Shown: positions 33,829 to 42,577 of the stretch, in pieces | Layout of the letters: every line of letters starts with the position of its first letter | Numbering within the stretch: the stretch's first letter is position 1 | Assembly (NCBI GenBank): GCA_963835465.1 | Contig: CAWIFR010000002.1 | Location: 248,001-312,000 of the forward strand | Source of the DNA: Bog-756 sp963835465 | Lineage (GTDB): Bacteria; Actinomycetota; Acidimicrobiia; Acidimicrobiales; RAAP-2 | DNA length: 64,000 nucleotides | Direction: 5' to 3' | Position numbers and translations under genes: made by a program | Notes under the pieces: model-generated | The model's database searches: none | Seen by the model: the letters and a program-made list of their open reading frames with translations, nothing else | Told to the model about the DNA's origin: nothing

Positions 33829-34403
33829 TCAGTTGAGCCCGTGTCCCAAGAGGCCGCGCACATAGACTAGCCCGCCCGACATGCTGGAGATTGTCGTTGG
33901 CCACACTGTTCAGCCTGATTCCGAGGGTCACCGGAACGCGCTGATCCTCGTCGACTATCCGCGCCAGGTCGTGGTCGGAGAGTCGGGCCACGAGCTCCGA
34001 CGTCTGTCGGCTCACGGCATCGTGGTACTCGAGTCGATAGGGCTCCGGACTCCACCCAGACTGTTGCAGCTTCCTCAGGACCTTGGCCATAACCGGTTGC
34101 GTCCGAACCGAAGGGGAGGGCGAAGTGGGCCGACCATCCACCGGTGTGCCAGACCTGATCCCGTCTGAAAGCCCTGGCCACCCGGTCATCTTGGATGCGG
34201 CTGAGGTGCCAGATGAGCCAGGTGATGGAGTTGGAGGTGGGGGAGGGACGGAAGGCCAACTGCTCGGCGGTCAGGCCGCGAACTGTGGCATCCACTGCAC
34301 TTCGGACCGCCCGGAACGAGGCGGCTACGAGATCGGTTGCGCTGATCGTCGCCGGACGCTCCTGCACGGCGGGAAATGGCCCAGCCGGACCCGGATCAGT
34401 CAT
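33829..34403 (-). CDS. DinB-family (DUF664-like) protein (frameshifted as written)
   Basis: A protein of about 190 residues of the DinB/YfiT-like metal-binding four-helix-bundle family: LVAASFRAVRSAVDATVRGLTAEQLAFRP, then SNSITWLIWHLSRIQDDRVARA with the characteristic His, and later LGIRLNSVANDNLQHVG with another ligand His. Many actinobacterial members act as mycothiol-dependent transferases. Frame changes near 34065 and near 33870 break it as written; the repaired C-terminus reads YVRGLLGHGLN and stops at 33829-33831, the family ending. A SigF-type promoter sits 9 bp before ATG 34403, implying a near-leaderless transcript. Confidence 0.72.
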
Positions 34404-34412
34404 GCCGGTCGA

Positions 34413-34438
34413 GTACCCAGCACGCCGGGATGCGAAAC
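34413..34438 (-). promoter_or_regulatory. SigF/SigB-type promoter, GTTT-N16-GGGTAC
   Basis: Minus-strand GTTT (complement of 34435-34438) and GGGTAC (complement of 34413-34418), spacer 16 bp. The -10 element ends 9 bp before ATG 34403, the same spacing as at 22820. Confidence 0.6.
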
Positions 34439-34520
34439 CCAGCCCTGTCCTCCAACCACCATCGCTACGTCACCGAGCGTCGGGGGTGGCGCGTCGGCCA
34501 GTGGATGGGAGACCCGTGCC

Positions 34521-35687
34521 CTAGTCGAAGGGGTGTAGCGAACTCCCCACGGCCCATGTACTGAAGTACTGGTTATTGGCTCCGTAGGCCATGCCGATTG
34601 CCACCTTGGCCCCTTCCACCTGGTGTTCGCCGGCCGCACCTCTTACCTGGTTGGCTGCCTCGGCGAATCGCAGGAGACCCGATGCTCCGATCGGATTGCT
34701 GGACAACACACCGCCCGAGGCATTGATGGGCAGGGAGCCCCCCAGTTCGGTGGTGCCGTCGTCAACAAGCTTCCAGCCGTCGCCCTCGTCGGCAAGGCCG
34801 AACGCCTCGAGCCAGATTGGCTCGAGCCACGAGAAGGGGACGTACAGCTCGGCCATGTCGATCTGGCGGCGGGGATCGGTTATTCCCGCGGCGGCGTAGA
34901 CGTCAGCGGCGCATTGAAGGGCCGCGGCGGGACGAACCGGGTCGCGGCCAGGGAAGCTCGGAGGCTCCGACCGGGAAGACGATCCAAGGACCCAAGCCGG
35001 TGGGCGGCCGTCGGCAGCGGCCGCCCGGCCCCCCGCCTCGTCCGTGATGACTACGGCACAAGCACCGTCGGAGGATGGGCACGACTCCAGGAAGCGGATG
35101 GGCTCCCACATCATGGGGGATGCCTTGACCTTCTCCAGAGAGATGTCCTCGATCTTCAGATCCGCGTAGGGATTCTTCAAGGCGTTGAGCCGGTCCTTGA
35201 CCGCAACCTTCCACCCGATGTGTTCGGGAGCGCCACTGCGCTGGATGTAGGCCCGGATGAACGGAGCGAAAGCACCTCCGGCTCCGAGCGAGGCCCCCTT
35301 CCCGCTTCCCAGCGCGAACTGGGCATTGCCCTCGGACTGCTTCTCGAACGCCACGGCCAGTACGGTCCGATGCTTGCCCGCCTGGACGTGGGACGCGGCC
35401 ACGATGGCCGTGGTGCCGCCGACCGAACCGGCAGTATGCACCCGGAACATGGGCTTGCCCACTGCTCCCAACGCATCGGAAAGGTACAGCTCCGGCTTCA
35501 TGACACCCTCGAAGAGATCAGGTGCCTTGCCGAGGACGACGGCGTCGATATCGGCCAGTGTCAGTCGGGCATCCTCCAAGGCCCGAAACACCGCTTCGCG
35601 TACCAGGCCGCCGAAGGATACGTCGAGCCGTCTGGACTTGTGGTGTGTCTGGCCCACACCGATGACGGCGACTGGGAGGGTGCTCAT
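34521..35687 (-). CDS. Thiolase-family protein (SCP-x/Ltp-like), second of a thiolase pair
   Basis: A 388-residue thiolase-fold protein starting at ATG 35687 (MSTLPVAVIGVGQTHHKSRR). Residues 40-120 show LTLADIDAVVLGKAPDLFEG and FRVHTAGSVGGTTAIVAASHV, and the C-terminal half has DMAELYVPFSWLEPIWLEAFGL and SGGVLSSNPIGASGLLRFAEA. In Ltp-type proteins this scaffold does thiolysis or retro-aldol cleavage of acyl-CoAs. It overlaps the upstream thiolase-like gene by 4 bp; with the DUF35 gene the three form an operon, likely one hetero-complex. Confidence 0.82.
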   Translation of the reverse strand: MSTLPVAVIGVGQTHHKSRRLDVSFGGLVREAVFRALEDARLTLADIDAVVLGKAPDLFEGVMKPELYLSDALGAVGKPMFRVHTAGSVGGTTAIVAASHVQAGKHRTVLAVAFEKQSEGNAQFALGSGKGASLGAGGAFAPFIRAYIQRSGAPEHIGWKVAVKDRLNALKNPYADLKIEDISLEKVKASPMMWEPIRFLESCPSSDGACAVVITDEAGGRAAAADGRPPAWVLGSSSRSEPPSFPGRDPVRPAAALQCAADVYAAAGITDPRRQIDMAELYVPFSWLEPIWLEAFGLADEGDGWKLVDDGTTELGGSLPINASGGVLSSNPIGASGLLRFAEAANQVRGAAGEHQVEGAKVAIGMAYGANNQYFSTWAVGSSLHPFD

Positions 35688-36712
35688 GGTCGCCCCTCCA
35701 GAATGCAGACGAGGTTCTGTTGCAGACATGGACCTGAGGTCGAGTGGGCCAGGGCCCGTTGGCCGCCAGTGAAGATGTGGTCGGCGGCGTAGCCCACACG
35801 GCACAGCCCGGTGGCCATGATGGGATTCGCACGAAGTGCCCCTCCGGAGGGGTTCACAACCACGTCTTCCCCCAGCCCGAGCACGTTCCGCAGGAGAAGC
35901 TCCTCGTGGGTGAATGCGGCCTGGAGCTCGGCCACCTCGACGGGCCCGTCTCCCAGCCCAGCGGCTTCTGCGGCGATCCGGGTGGAGGGTGATTCGTCCA
36001 GCGCTCGGAACGAGGGGTTGTGGCACTCGGTCCGGTGGTCGAAGCCGGTGATGTAGGCAGGCCGCTCGACCAGTCGCCGGGCCCGATCGCCGGTAGCCAG
36101 GACCATGGCGGCGGCTCCGTCGGTGATCGGGGGCACGTCATGCCGGCGGAGCGGCTCACGTACGTAGTCCTCGGCGAGCAGCGTGTCGATCTCACCCTTG
36201 CCCCGTGCTCGCACGGCCACCTCTGCCATGGCGCGCTCGTCGGCGATCCCCGACGCGATTACCGCCCGGGCCTGGAGGGCGGCGAAGGTCAGGGGATCGG
36301 CTCCGAGTGGAGCAAGGAAGTACGGGTCCATCTCCATGGGGTAGATCAGTGCCGGATCGCCCGTCGACGACCGACCAGAGCCGGTCACCACGGCGATCTC
36401 GATGTCGCCCTCCTGGAGGCGCAGCCAGGCCTCATAGAGGGCCCAGGCGCCGTCCATCTCGACGTGGGAGTCGCGTTTGGGGGGCCATGCTCCAATGGCG
36501 TCAAGGTTGGACACGAACGAGAAGGCCTGGCCGGTGATGTAGTCGCAGCTCCCCAAGCAGGTGAAGTCGATATCGGCCCGAGTGAGCCCCAGCGGTGTGA
36601 TGGCGTCGGTGATCGCCTCCATCAGCAGCTGGGTCTCCGACTTGTCGGTGTGACGCACCATGGCGGTCTGGGCCCATCCGATGACCGCGATGTCGGTAGA
36701 AGGTGCACTCAT
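35684..36712 (-). CDS. Thiolase-family protein (SCP-x/Ltp-like), first of a thiolase pair
   Basis: A 342-residue thiolase-like protein (DIAVIGWAQTAMVRHTD, LGLTRADIDFTCLGSCDY, VEVAELQAAFTHEELLLRNVLGLG, NPSGGALRANPIMATGLCRVG). It is shorter than its partner and than typical thiolases of about 390 residues. It overlaps the downstream thiolase by 4 bp and follows the DUF35 gene by 1 bp, so the three are translationally coupled. Archaeal and actinobacterial thiolase-DUF35 complexes have the same gene set. An acyl-CoA carbon-carbon bond reaction is likely. Confidence 0.8.
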   Translation of the reverse strand: MSAPSTDIAVIGWAQTAMVRHTDKSETQLLMEAITDAITPLGLTRADIDFTCLGSCDYITGQAFSFVSNLDAIGAWPPKRDSHVEMDGAWALYEAWLRLQEGDIEIAVVTGSGRSSTGDPALIYPMEMDPYFLAPLGADPLTFAALQARAVIASGIADERAMAEVAVRARGKGEIDTLLAEDYVREPLRRHDVPPITDGAAAMVLATGDRARRLVERPAYITGFDHRTECHNPSFRALDESPSTRIAAEAAGLGDGPVEVAELQAAFTHEELLLRNVLGLGEDVVVNPSGGALRANPIMATGLCRVGYAADHIFTGGQRALAHSTSGPCLQQNLVCILEGRP

Positions 36713-36713
36713 G

Positions 36714-37700
36714 TCAGAAGATCCGGTTGACTAGATCGGGGTCGTCGCGATCCGGCTGGCCGTTGGGAATCCAGCCCAGGAGTGATCCCCAACTCCCCCC
36801 CATGCCGCCGCCCTCGTCGGCCTCTTCGGCCGGTGATGCCCAGACGGCATCGACCCGTTGGCCGACCCGTATCTGGTCCGCTGGGAGTTCGATGACCGCC
36901 GTGTAAGGGATGATTACGTCAGTCCCGTCGAGCAGTACGAAGGCCCGCACAAAGGGTTCCGTCTCCGTCTGGCCCGGGTACTGCACTGGGGTGACGATGG
37001 CGAAGTTGGTGATCGTTCCGGTGAGGGGCAGGTCGACCTCGCACTCTGCACCCAGTTCAATGGCATCGATGGGACAGTAGCCTCGGCCGCCGGCGTACAC
37101 TCGTCCACATGTGGGGCAGCGTAGGCCCAACAATCGGTGCTGGCGCGACGCTTCGGTGGCTCGGTCCGCAGCGTCAGGGACCGGGTTCCGATAAGTGATC
37201 GAGGCTAGGTAGTCCATGCGGGTCACTGGCTCAGCGGCCCCGCCGGTGTCTTCGCCTTCGGTCTCGGGCGACTCGCCGGGGACGAAGCAGATGATGTCGT
37301 CGATCCGTCCCTCCCGACTTCCCCGCCATCGAGGTGCCACCCGCATCCCTTCGGACATGGCCTCGGGTGAGCCGGCATCCACTGCGTGCAACAGAGGCGT
37401 TGTGGCGCCGTCCAGACGTATCAGGGCGAACGAGAAAGCATGATCGAGTGGGTGCTGCACTGACGGCGCGCCCACCCAGGTCCAGGATTCGACGGTGCCG
37501 GCTGGTCCCACCTCCACGAAGTCATGGGGAAGCTCGTCCCCGGTGGCCGGATCCCATTCCATCGGCGGCACCAGCACGGAGTCCTGGCAACGAATCCCGA
37601 GGATCTGCCTCTCGGTGAGCGCGGTCATGAACGCTCCCACCACCGGCCCCAGGGACCGCTTGTACGGGAAGGTGATGGTACTTTCGATAAAACGGGTCAA
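36714..37700 (-). CDS. Two-part DUF35 (Zn-ribbon/OB-fold) protein
   Basis: A 328-residue DUF35-type protein with two OB-like parts. The first (residues 1-130) has DSVLVPPMEWDPATGDELPHDF; the second carries the zinc ribbon (GLRCPTCGRVYAGGRGYCPID) and the OB fold (GTITNFAIVTPVQYPGQ). It presumably bridges or activates the two thiolase-like proteins downstream, as DUF35 partners do. The start is odd: the frame opens at TTG 37700, while ATG 37707 (MTVDPF) lies in another frame and joins if one T is removed from TTTT near 37694, giving MTVDPFIESTITFPYKRS. The ATG version is probably right. Confidence 0.78.
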   Translation of the reverse strand: MTRFIESTITFPYKRSLGPVVGAFMTALTERQILGIRCQDSVLVPPMEWDPATGDELPHDFVEVGPAGTVESWTWVGAPSVQHPLDHAFSFALIRLDGATTPLLHAVDAGSPEAMSEGMRVAPRWRGSREGRIDDIICFVPGESPETEGEDTGGAAEPVTRMDYLASITYRNPVPDAADRATEASRQHRLLGLRCPTCGRVYAGGRGYCPIDAIELGAECEVDLPLTGTITNFAIVTPVQYPGQTETEPFVRAFVLLDGTDVIIPYTAVIELPADQIRVGQRVDAVWASPAEEADEGGGMGGSWGSLLGWIPNGQPDRDDPDLVNRIF

Positions 37701-37885
37701 CGGTCATCCCCTGGGCCTCGCCTGTCGATCAACCGCACGTTAGCGCGAGAGGTATCGTGCGCACCCGGCGACATCAGCCTGCCGGGTTGAAGCCGGTGGC
37801 GACGGTCGGCTCCTGGGCTCTGTCTCTGTCGCGGGCAACAGCCGTTCGCTCGCCTGATCGAGGCTTTGGACTGCCCTGCAGGCGG

Positions 37886-38101
37886 TCAGGCGGCGTTGGT
37901 CCCACCGGTATCAGTCGCCCACGGTGGCGTCCCTGGATTGTGCACTTTGAGGGCGACGGGATTCCAACGGTGCCCACAGGAGTGACATCGCCATTCCTGT
38001 GGAGACTCGGGAGGAGCCTGGCGGGGTTCGTGGTGAGTCGTTCGAAATGCCGTGCGGGCATCACAGTCAGGGCAGATGATGGTCAGACCGCTGGGCTCCA
38101 T
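37886..38101 (-). CDS. Small zinc-ribbon protein, probably SigF-dependent
   Basis: A 71-residue protein with a treble-cysteine zinc ribbon: IICPDCDARTAF and WRCHSCGHRWNPVAL form CxxC...CxxC. The remaining tail is polar. Such small proteins often bind nucleic acid or act as protein adaptors; no specific role is assigned. ATG 38101 is chosen because GGAGAGG stands 12 bp upstream; the longer open frame to 38284 would include the SigF-type promoter at 38165-38190. Confidence 0.6.
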   Translation of the reverse strand: MEPSGLTIICPDCDARTAFRTTHHEPRQAPPESPQEWRCHSCGHRWNPVALKVHNPGTPPWATDTGGTNAA

Positions 38102-38164
38102 CTCGTGTACCTCTCCTTCAGCCCCATGCCAACTCGGGACGGGCAGGTGGCCTCCTCGTGAGCA

Positions 38165-38190
38165 GTTCCCCCTCGGGCTGTGTCCAAAAC
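38165..38190 (-). promoter_or_regulatory. SigF/SigB-type promoter, GTTT-N16-GGGAAC
   Basis: Minus-strand GTTT (complement of 38187-38190) and GGGAAC (complement of 38165-38170), spacer 16 bp; the -10 element ends 63 bp upstream of the zinc-ribbon start. Confidence 0.55.
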
Positions 38191-38610
38191 GTGGTGACCC
38201 CGGGAACGTGCGGTCCGAGTCCGAGAACCTCGGCACGCCTCCTACCGGCGCGTCTGGCCGAGGCAGTCCTCCGCACGGTGACACGGGAACGCCAGCTGTC
38301 AGTTCGCCGACCAGTCCCCGAGTCGAGGACGTCAGGGGTCGGAGCGGGCATCACCGCCTTCACCGTCAGATCGATCCAGGACCTGCTCTGACTGGAAGCG
38401 GAGTCGGTGGAGCCGCGGGAGCGGCGTCATCGGGTGCAGAATTCCCGTCCGGAGCGGCCGAGGCCCAGCACCGCACCCGACGGACTTATGGAACGACACC
38501 TGACGCTGAGCCCCTTGGCGCGGATCACGCGGACTGATGGCGCGGAGCTCCACATGAACGCCGCACAGAGGGGCATCGATGCCGCGTGCACCGAAACGGC
38601 CACCGCCCCT
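38191..38610. other. Intergenic region, 420 bp, no supported gene
   Basis: Short frames occur on both strands, but none resembles a known family or has a good start signal. No strong hairpin or promoter-like match was noticed. Confidence 0.4.
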
Positions 38611-39108
38611 TTAGTCCGACAGGGTCTGCTCGCGAACCTGTTGCACCTTCATGATCTCTTGCACGTCGCAGTGCTTCTGGGCAGGGAGCCCGAGGGGTGC
38701 TGGTGCGGTGAGGACTGGAAGGGTCGTAAGCCGGGTGGTCCGCTCCCTCACGCCCGAGGAAAGCACCCGGGCCAGTCGCCGACGCCGATGGGACCCGAGG
38801 ATGATGGCTTCGGCTGAGATCTCATCGGCTGAGGCTGCGATCTTCTCGGCGATCCGGTGGTACGGGGCCCTCCGCACGCTGCCGCTGGTGACGATGTCCT
38901 CAGCGCGAAGACGCTGGATGCCGCGCACCACGACCTCGGTGGCCTCGGCGTCCGACAGGAGGGGGATGCCCCTGCTCCCCACTTGGAAGGGGTTGACGAA
39001 GCAGAGGTGCACTGTCGAGCGGAAGTTCCGGGCCAGAGCGACGGCGAAGCTGAGCGTGATGTCGGTCTGCTCTGAGTCATCGATGCCTACCAGCAGTCGT
39101 TGGAACAT
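38611..39108 (-). CDS. Universal stress protein (UspA family)
   Basis: A 165-residue UspA-like protein (MFQRLLVGIDDSEQTDITLSFAVALARN) with the nucleotide-binding end segment ILGSHRRRRLARVLSSGVRERTTRLTTLPVLTA. It is a paralogue of the one at 10683-11180, with which it shares length, the TLPVLTAPAPL end and a basic tail. Single-domain Usp proteins bind ATP or act as dimeric stress adaptors. ATG 39108. No SigF-type promoter was found: a GTTA...GGGAAC pair upstream has a 19-bp spacer. Confidence 0.83.
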   Translation of the reverse strand: MFQRLLVGIDDSEQTDITLSFAVALARNFRSTVHLCFVNPFQVGSRGIPLLSDAEATEVVVRGIQRLRAEDIVTSGSVRRAPYHRIAEKIAASADEISAEAIILGSHRRRRLARVLSSGVRERTTRLTTLPVLTAPAPLGLPAQKHCDVQEIMKVQQVREQTLSD

Positions 39109-39372
39109 GACGCCTCACACTGTGGCCACTCGTCCCGGTATCGATGGGCACGGGGTTCCCTAGATTGTTTCCACTAGGTTAACGGAGCCAACTACTGGGC
39201 GCACTCCTAAGGTGGTGGGGCTGTCGTTCTGGCCAGACAGGGGCTACTTCGAGCCGAACCGTGGCATCGTCCCGAGGTGCTGTTGGCCCCGCCAGCCATC
39301 TGACCCGCCCATCGATCAAGTGCCACCGTCCCGTCACGAGTCGGCGTCACGCCGACCGGTGTCCGCAACGCA

Positions 39373-40659
39373 CTACGCCGGTGTGAACTCTAGGTAAAGC
39401 CTGGTGACGCCGCGGAGGATGAATGTGGGGACATAGGTGAACCGACGAGCGTCGGGTGGCCCGTGTCGCTCCTCGGAGATGCGAATGTCTTCGGTTCGGT
39501 CAAGAATGCGTTCCAGGCTCACCCTGGCCTCGGTTCGGGCTAGGGGCGCGCCGGGACAGGTGTGGATGCCTCTCCCGAAGGCCAGGTGGTGTCGGGCATT
39601 TTCGCGTTCCGGGTCGAACGTCGCCGGGTCATCGAACCGCCGGGGGTCACGATTCGCCGCCGCGTTGACCAACATGACGGTGGTCCCGGCCGGGAGATCG
39701 ACGCCCCCGACCGTCGTCGGCACGCGCGACAGCCGGAAATCCCCCTTGATCGGGCTTTCCATCCGGAGCGTTTCCTCGATGAAGTTGGGAATCCGATCTC
39801 GCTCGCGCCTCAGGAGCTGCTGGAGCTCTCGATCCTCGGCAATCAGTTGGAGGGCGGAGCCCAGGAGACGGACGGTGGTCTCTTGGCCGGCGGCGAACAG
39901 GTTGGCGGCGACTCGAACGACATCGATGATCTCGGGGACCGAGCCGTCAGGGAAGGTGGCGGTAGCCAGCCCGGTAAGCACGTCCTCGCCGGGCGTGCGC
40001 CGACGATCCTCCACGTAGGCAGTGAACTGCTGGTACAGATATTCAAGGGGAGACAGAGCCAGCGTCTCCTCGCTCGTGCTTCCGATGGCCCCATGGCCTG
40101 CCTGGCCGCGGAGCAGGGCTTCCACGAAGCGCGGGTGGTCCTCTTCTGGTACCCCGAGAAGGTCAGCGATGACCAGCATGGCGAACGGGCTGGCGAACTC
40201 ACCAATGAACTCGCACTCCAAGCGGGAGAGGAAGGTATCCAGCTGGCGATCGGCGAGCCGCCACATGAACTCCTCATTGCCCCGGAGCCGCTTGGGGGTG
40301 ATCAGCCGCATGAGCAGGGCCCGGTGGTCGGTGTGCTTGGGCGGATCCAGTGTCGGCAGCTGGTCGCTCATGGGAAGCCCGTCACGGTATTCCTCGATCA
40401 GGGCGCTGATGTCGTCGCCCTCCAGTGGCACCGGAAGGCCGGGGAATGGTCCGGTTACCGAGGTACACGAGGAGAAGGTGTCGGCGTCGTTGTAGACGGC
40501 CATCACCTCCTCATACCCGGTGATCATCACCACGTCGTGATGGGGCTCCCTCTGCACCGGGCACCGTGCCCGAAGGTGTTCGAAGTAGGGATAGGGGTCA
40601 TCGAGTAGCTGAGCGTCGTCTCGGAAGAAGTCGAGCGCCTCGAAACCGTTTTCCGTCAT
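39373..40659 (-). CDS. Cytochrome P450
   Basis: A 428-residue soluble bacterial P450. Landmarks in order: substrate-binding N-terminal region, I-helix oxygen-activation motif FAAGQETTV, K-helix ExxR in EETLRMESP, and the heme-thiolate loop LAFGRGIHTCPGAPLARTEA. ATG 40659 is chosen over the longer open frame; the protein then begins MTENGFEALDFF, as expected for the family. P450s hydroxylate unactivated carbons with electrons from ferredoxin; no ferredoxin gene is adjacent. The family resembles actinobacterial terpene/steroid/fatty-acid CYPs, but substrate is unknown. Confidence 0.88.
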   Translation of the reverse strand: MTENGFEALDFFRDDAQLLDDPYPYFEHLRARCPVQREPHHDVVMITGYEEVMAVYNDADTFSSCTSVTGPFPGLPVPLEGDDISALIEEYRDGLPMSDQLPTLDPPKHTDHRALLMRLITPKRLRGNEEFMWRLADRQLDTFLSRLECEFIGEFASPFAMLVIADLLGVPEEDHPRFVEALLRGQAGHGAIGSTSEETLALSPLEYLYQQFTAYVEDRRRTPGEDVLTGLATATFPDGSVPEIIDVVRVAANLFAAGQETTVRLLGSALQLIAEDRELQQLLRRERDRIPNFIEETLRMESPIKGDFRLSRVPTTVGGVDLPAGTTVMLVNAAANRDPRRFDDPATFDPERENARHHLAFGRGIHTCPGAPLARTEARVSLERILDRTEDIRISEERHGPPDARRFTYVPTFILRGVTRLYLEFTPA

Positions 40660-41166
40660 CGCTGGCCTCCATTCCCCGCCCACCGAGTCCGAGCTCAGGA
40701 ACAGAGGGGTGGTTTCATTTGCGCAAGTGTTATTCTGCGAAACGGTAAGCCTATTCTTCAAGGGTGGCAAGTGGCAATGCATGGCGAGGATGGTCAGGCT
40801 GACAGGCGTGCTAGGTGAGCGACTGCCTGCCGGGGCAATTTCGCCCCACCGGAATGCCGGTGCCACCGTCGCCGTCGATCCAGGCCAAGGCAGTCGGCTC
40901 TGAGGGGCAACCGGGTCCGCCTCCTCTACGACCACCGGGCCGGAGCCAGGTCGTCGGTCGACGCGAGGGAAACCGTGGCGAGCGGCGGGGTGGTTCGTGG
41001 CCTTCCGTCGGCCCGGGGAGTGGCCCGCCAAGCTCCGGGGAACGCCCAGCTCCCAGGCATGGAGACCTCGGTCGGAGGCTGCGAGTCGACGCCCGGCCTG
41101 ATCACACCCAGAGCAACCCCAATTTCTCCTGACTGCGACCGAACCTACTTATGAACGGAGCACACC
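40660..41166. other. Divergent intergenic region, 507 bp, no supported gene
   Basis: This separates the leftward P450 from the rightward decarboxylase operon. Near 40715-40750 there is a patch of lower GC (TTTCATTTGCGCAAGTGTTA) with an imperfect inverted repeat around TTGCGCA and TGCGAAA that could hold promoters or an operator. I see no gene in the rest. Confidence 0.35.
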
Positions 41167-41550
41167 ATGGAAGAGACCGCCGATCTCCGGGAGGCGAGGG
41201 CCATGCGCCGGGCCATGCTTGGTGACGCTTACGTGGAGGGGCAGGCCGCCGACCCCAACCCGGTGATGGGGGAGTTCCAGGACTACATCACCTCGATGGC
41301 CTGGGGGGTCTGGGCTCGGCGGGGGGCCCTCAGTCCGCGAGACCGCAGCCTGCTGGTCCTGGCCATGACGGCAGCCCTGGGACGTATGGACGAGTTCCGG
41401 CTTCATGTGGGGGCCGCACCCCAGACCGGTGTCACCGACGCGGAGCTCGACGAGCTGCTCTTCCAGGTAGCCGCCTACTGCGGCGCACCAGCCGGCATCT
41501 CGGCCAAGCGCGCGTTGACCGCGGTCCGGGCCGAACGGGAGGCGCCATGA
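41167..41550 (+). CDS. Carboxymuconolactone decarboxylase-like protein
   Basis: A 127-residue helical protein of the CMD family: YITSMAWGVWARRGALSPRDRSLLVLAMTAALGRMDEFRLHVG, then VTDAELDELLFQVAAYCGAPAG. The pattern is that of PcaC-type 4-carboxymuconolactone decarboxylases and close relatives rather than AhpD, since no CxxC is present. ATG 41167 has GGAG upstream. It overlaps the dehydrogenase gene by 4 bp, so the two are co-translated, hinting that this member handles a hydroxy-acid or lactone rather than protocatechuate; no other pca genes are nearby. Confidence 0.78.
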   Translation: MEETADLREARAMRRAMLGDAYVEGQAADPNPVMGEFQDYITSMAWGVWARRGALSPRDRSLLVLAMTAALGRMDEFRLHVGAAPQTGVTDAELDELLFQVAAYCGAPAGISAKRALTAVRAEREAP

Positions 41551-42407
41551 CGTCGATAGCCGTCGGCTTCGTCGGCCTCGGGAACATGGGTGCGGCTCTC
41601 GCCGCAAATCTCGTCGCTTCGGGCCACCGTGTCCTCGCGTACGACATCGGCGGTCCCGGTCGCTGTCCCGAGGGAGCACGCTTCGCCACCGATGTGCCCG
41701 AGGTCGCCAGTGAGTCCGATGTCGTTGTCTTCAGCCTGCCCGACGGGACCGCTTCTGAGCGTGTGGCTGGGGAGGTCATCGTGACGCCGGGTCGCCAGGT
41801 CGCCCAGGTGATCGACACCTCGACGGTCGGGGTGCGCAGCGCCCAGTCGATCAACGAGCGGCTGACCGACGCCGGCATCGGCTACGTCGATGCACCGGTC
41901 TCGGGGGGAGTCGAGGGTGCCCGCGCCCGCACGTTGACCGTAATGATCGCGGGATCCGACGAGGCGTGCCTGGCCGCTGAGCCCGTTCTCGCCGGGCTAA
42001 GCGACCGAAGACGTCGCGTGGGTGACCGGCCAGGAATGGCCCAGGCCCTGAAGCTGGCCAACAACTTCCTGTCGGCGACGGCACTGGCGGCCACCAGCGA
42101 GGCCATTGCCTTCGGACTGTCGGTGGGACTGGAGATGGGCACCATGCTCGAAGTGCTCAACATCTCGAGCGGCCAAAGTGCGGCCACGACCGACAAGTTT
42201 CCGAACCAGGTGCACACCGGTCGATACGCGTCGGGCTTCGCCAACTCCCTGATGAGTAAGGACCTGGCTCTCTATCTGGTGGCCGTCCATGCCCAGGACG
42301 GCCCGTCGGCTCTTGGCCAGGTGACCGCATCGGTGTGGGAAAGGTTTGCGGCAGCTGAGCCTGATGCTGACTTCACCCGGATCTTTCCCTTTGTCCAGGG
42401 GTCGTGA
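41547..42407 (+). CDS. 3-hydroxyisobutyrate dehydrogenase-family oxidoreductase
   Basis: A 286-residue beta-hydroxyacid dehydrogenase. The Rossmann motif is VGFVGLGNMGAALAANL, the substrate-binding block IDTSTVGVRSAQSI, then YVDAPVSGGVEGARARTLTVM and the catalytic Lys helix GMAQALKLANNFLSA. It oxidises hydroxyl groups beta to a carboxylate. Candidate substrates include 3-hydroxyisobutyrate (valine breakdown) and tartronate-semialdehyde-type compounds. Residues around SDRRRRVGDRPG look atypical and could hide two compensating indels. Co-translated with the CMD-like protein upstream. Confidence 0.85.
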   Translation: MTSIAVGFVGLGNMGAALAANLVASGHRVLAYDIGGPGRCPEGARFATDVPEVASESDVVVFSLPDGTASERVAGEVIVTPGRQVAQVIDTSTVGVRSAQSINERLTDAGIGYVDAPVSGGVEGARARTLTVMIAGSDEACLAAEPVLAGLSDRRRRVGDRPGMAQALKLANNFLSATALAATSEAIAFGLSVGLEMGTMLEVLNISSGQSAATTDKFPNQVHTGRYASGFANSLMSKDLALYLVAVHAQDGPSALGQVTASVWERFAAAEPDADFTRIFPFVQGS

Positions 42408-42577
42408 CTCTCGGGGATCGGCGGGGCATCCGCCGGAGGAGATGTGAAGGCCCCTCCCCAGGCCGTAGCTATCCGGTGGGACGCCATTGCACGGGGATCC
42501 ACGCCAGTGGAGCTGAGTACGCTGGCGGGGGTGAGCAGAGCGAGCCCGCCTGACCCTTCGATCCACCGGACACGTCC

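Noticed and set aside
33840..34403. DinB gene as two separate small proteins
   Set aside because: The two frames carry complementary halves of one DinB-like protein in the right order; a frameshift is the simpler reading.
39164..39187. GTTA...GGGAAC upstream of the second universal stress protein as a SigF promoter
   Set aside because: The spacer is 19 bp and the -35 element is imperfect.
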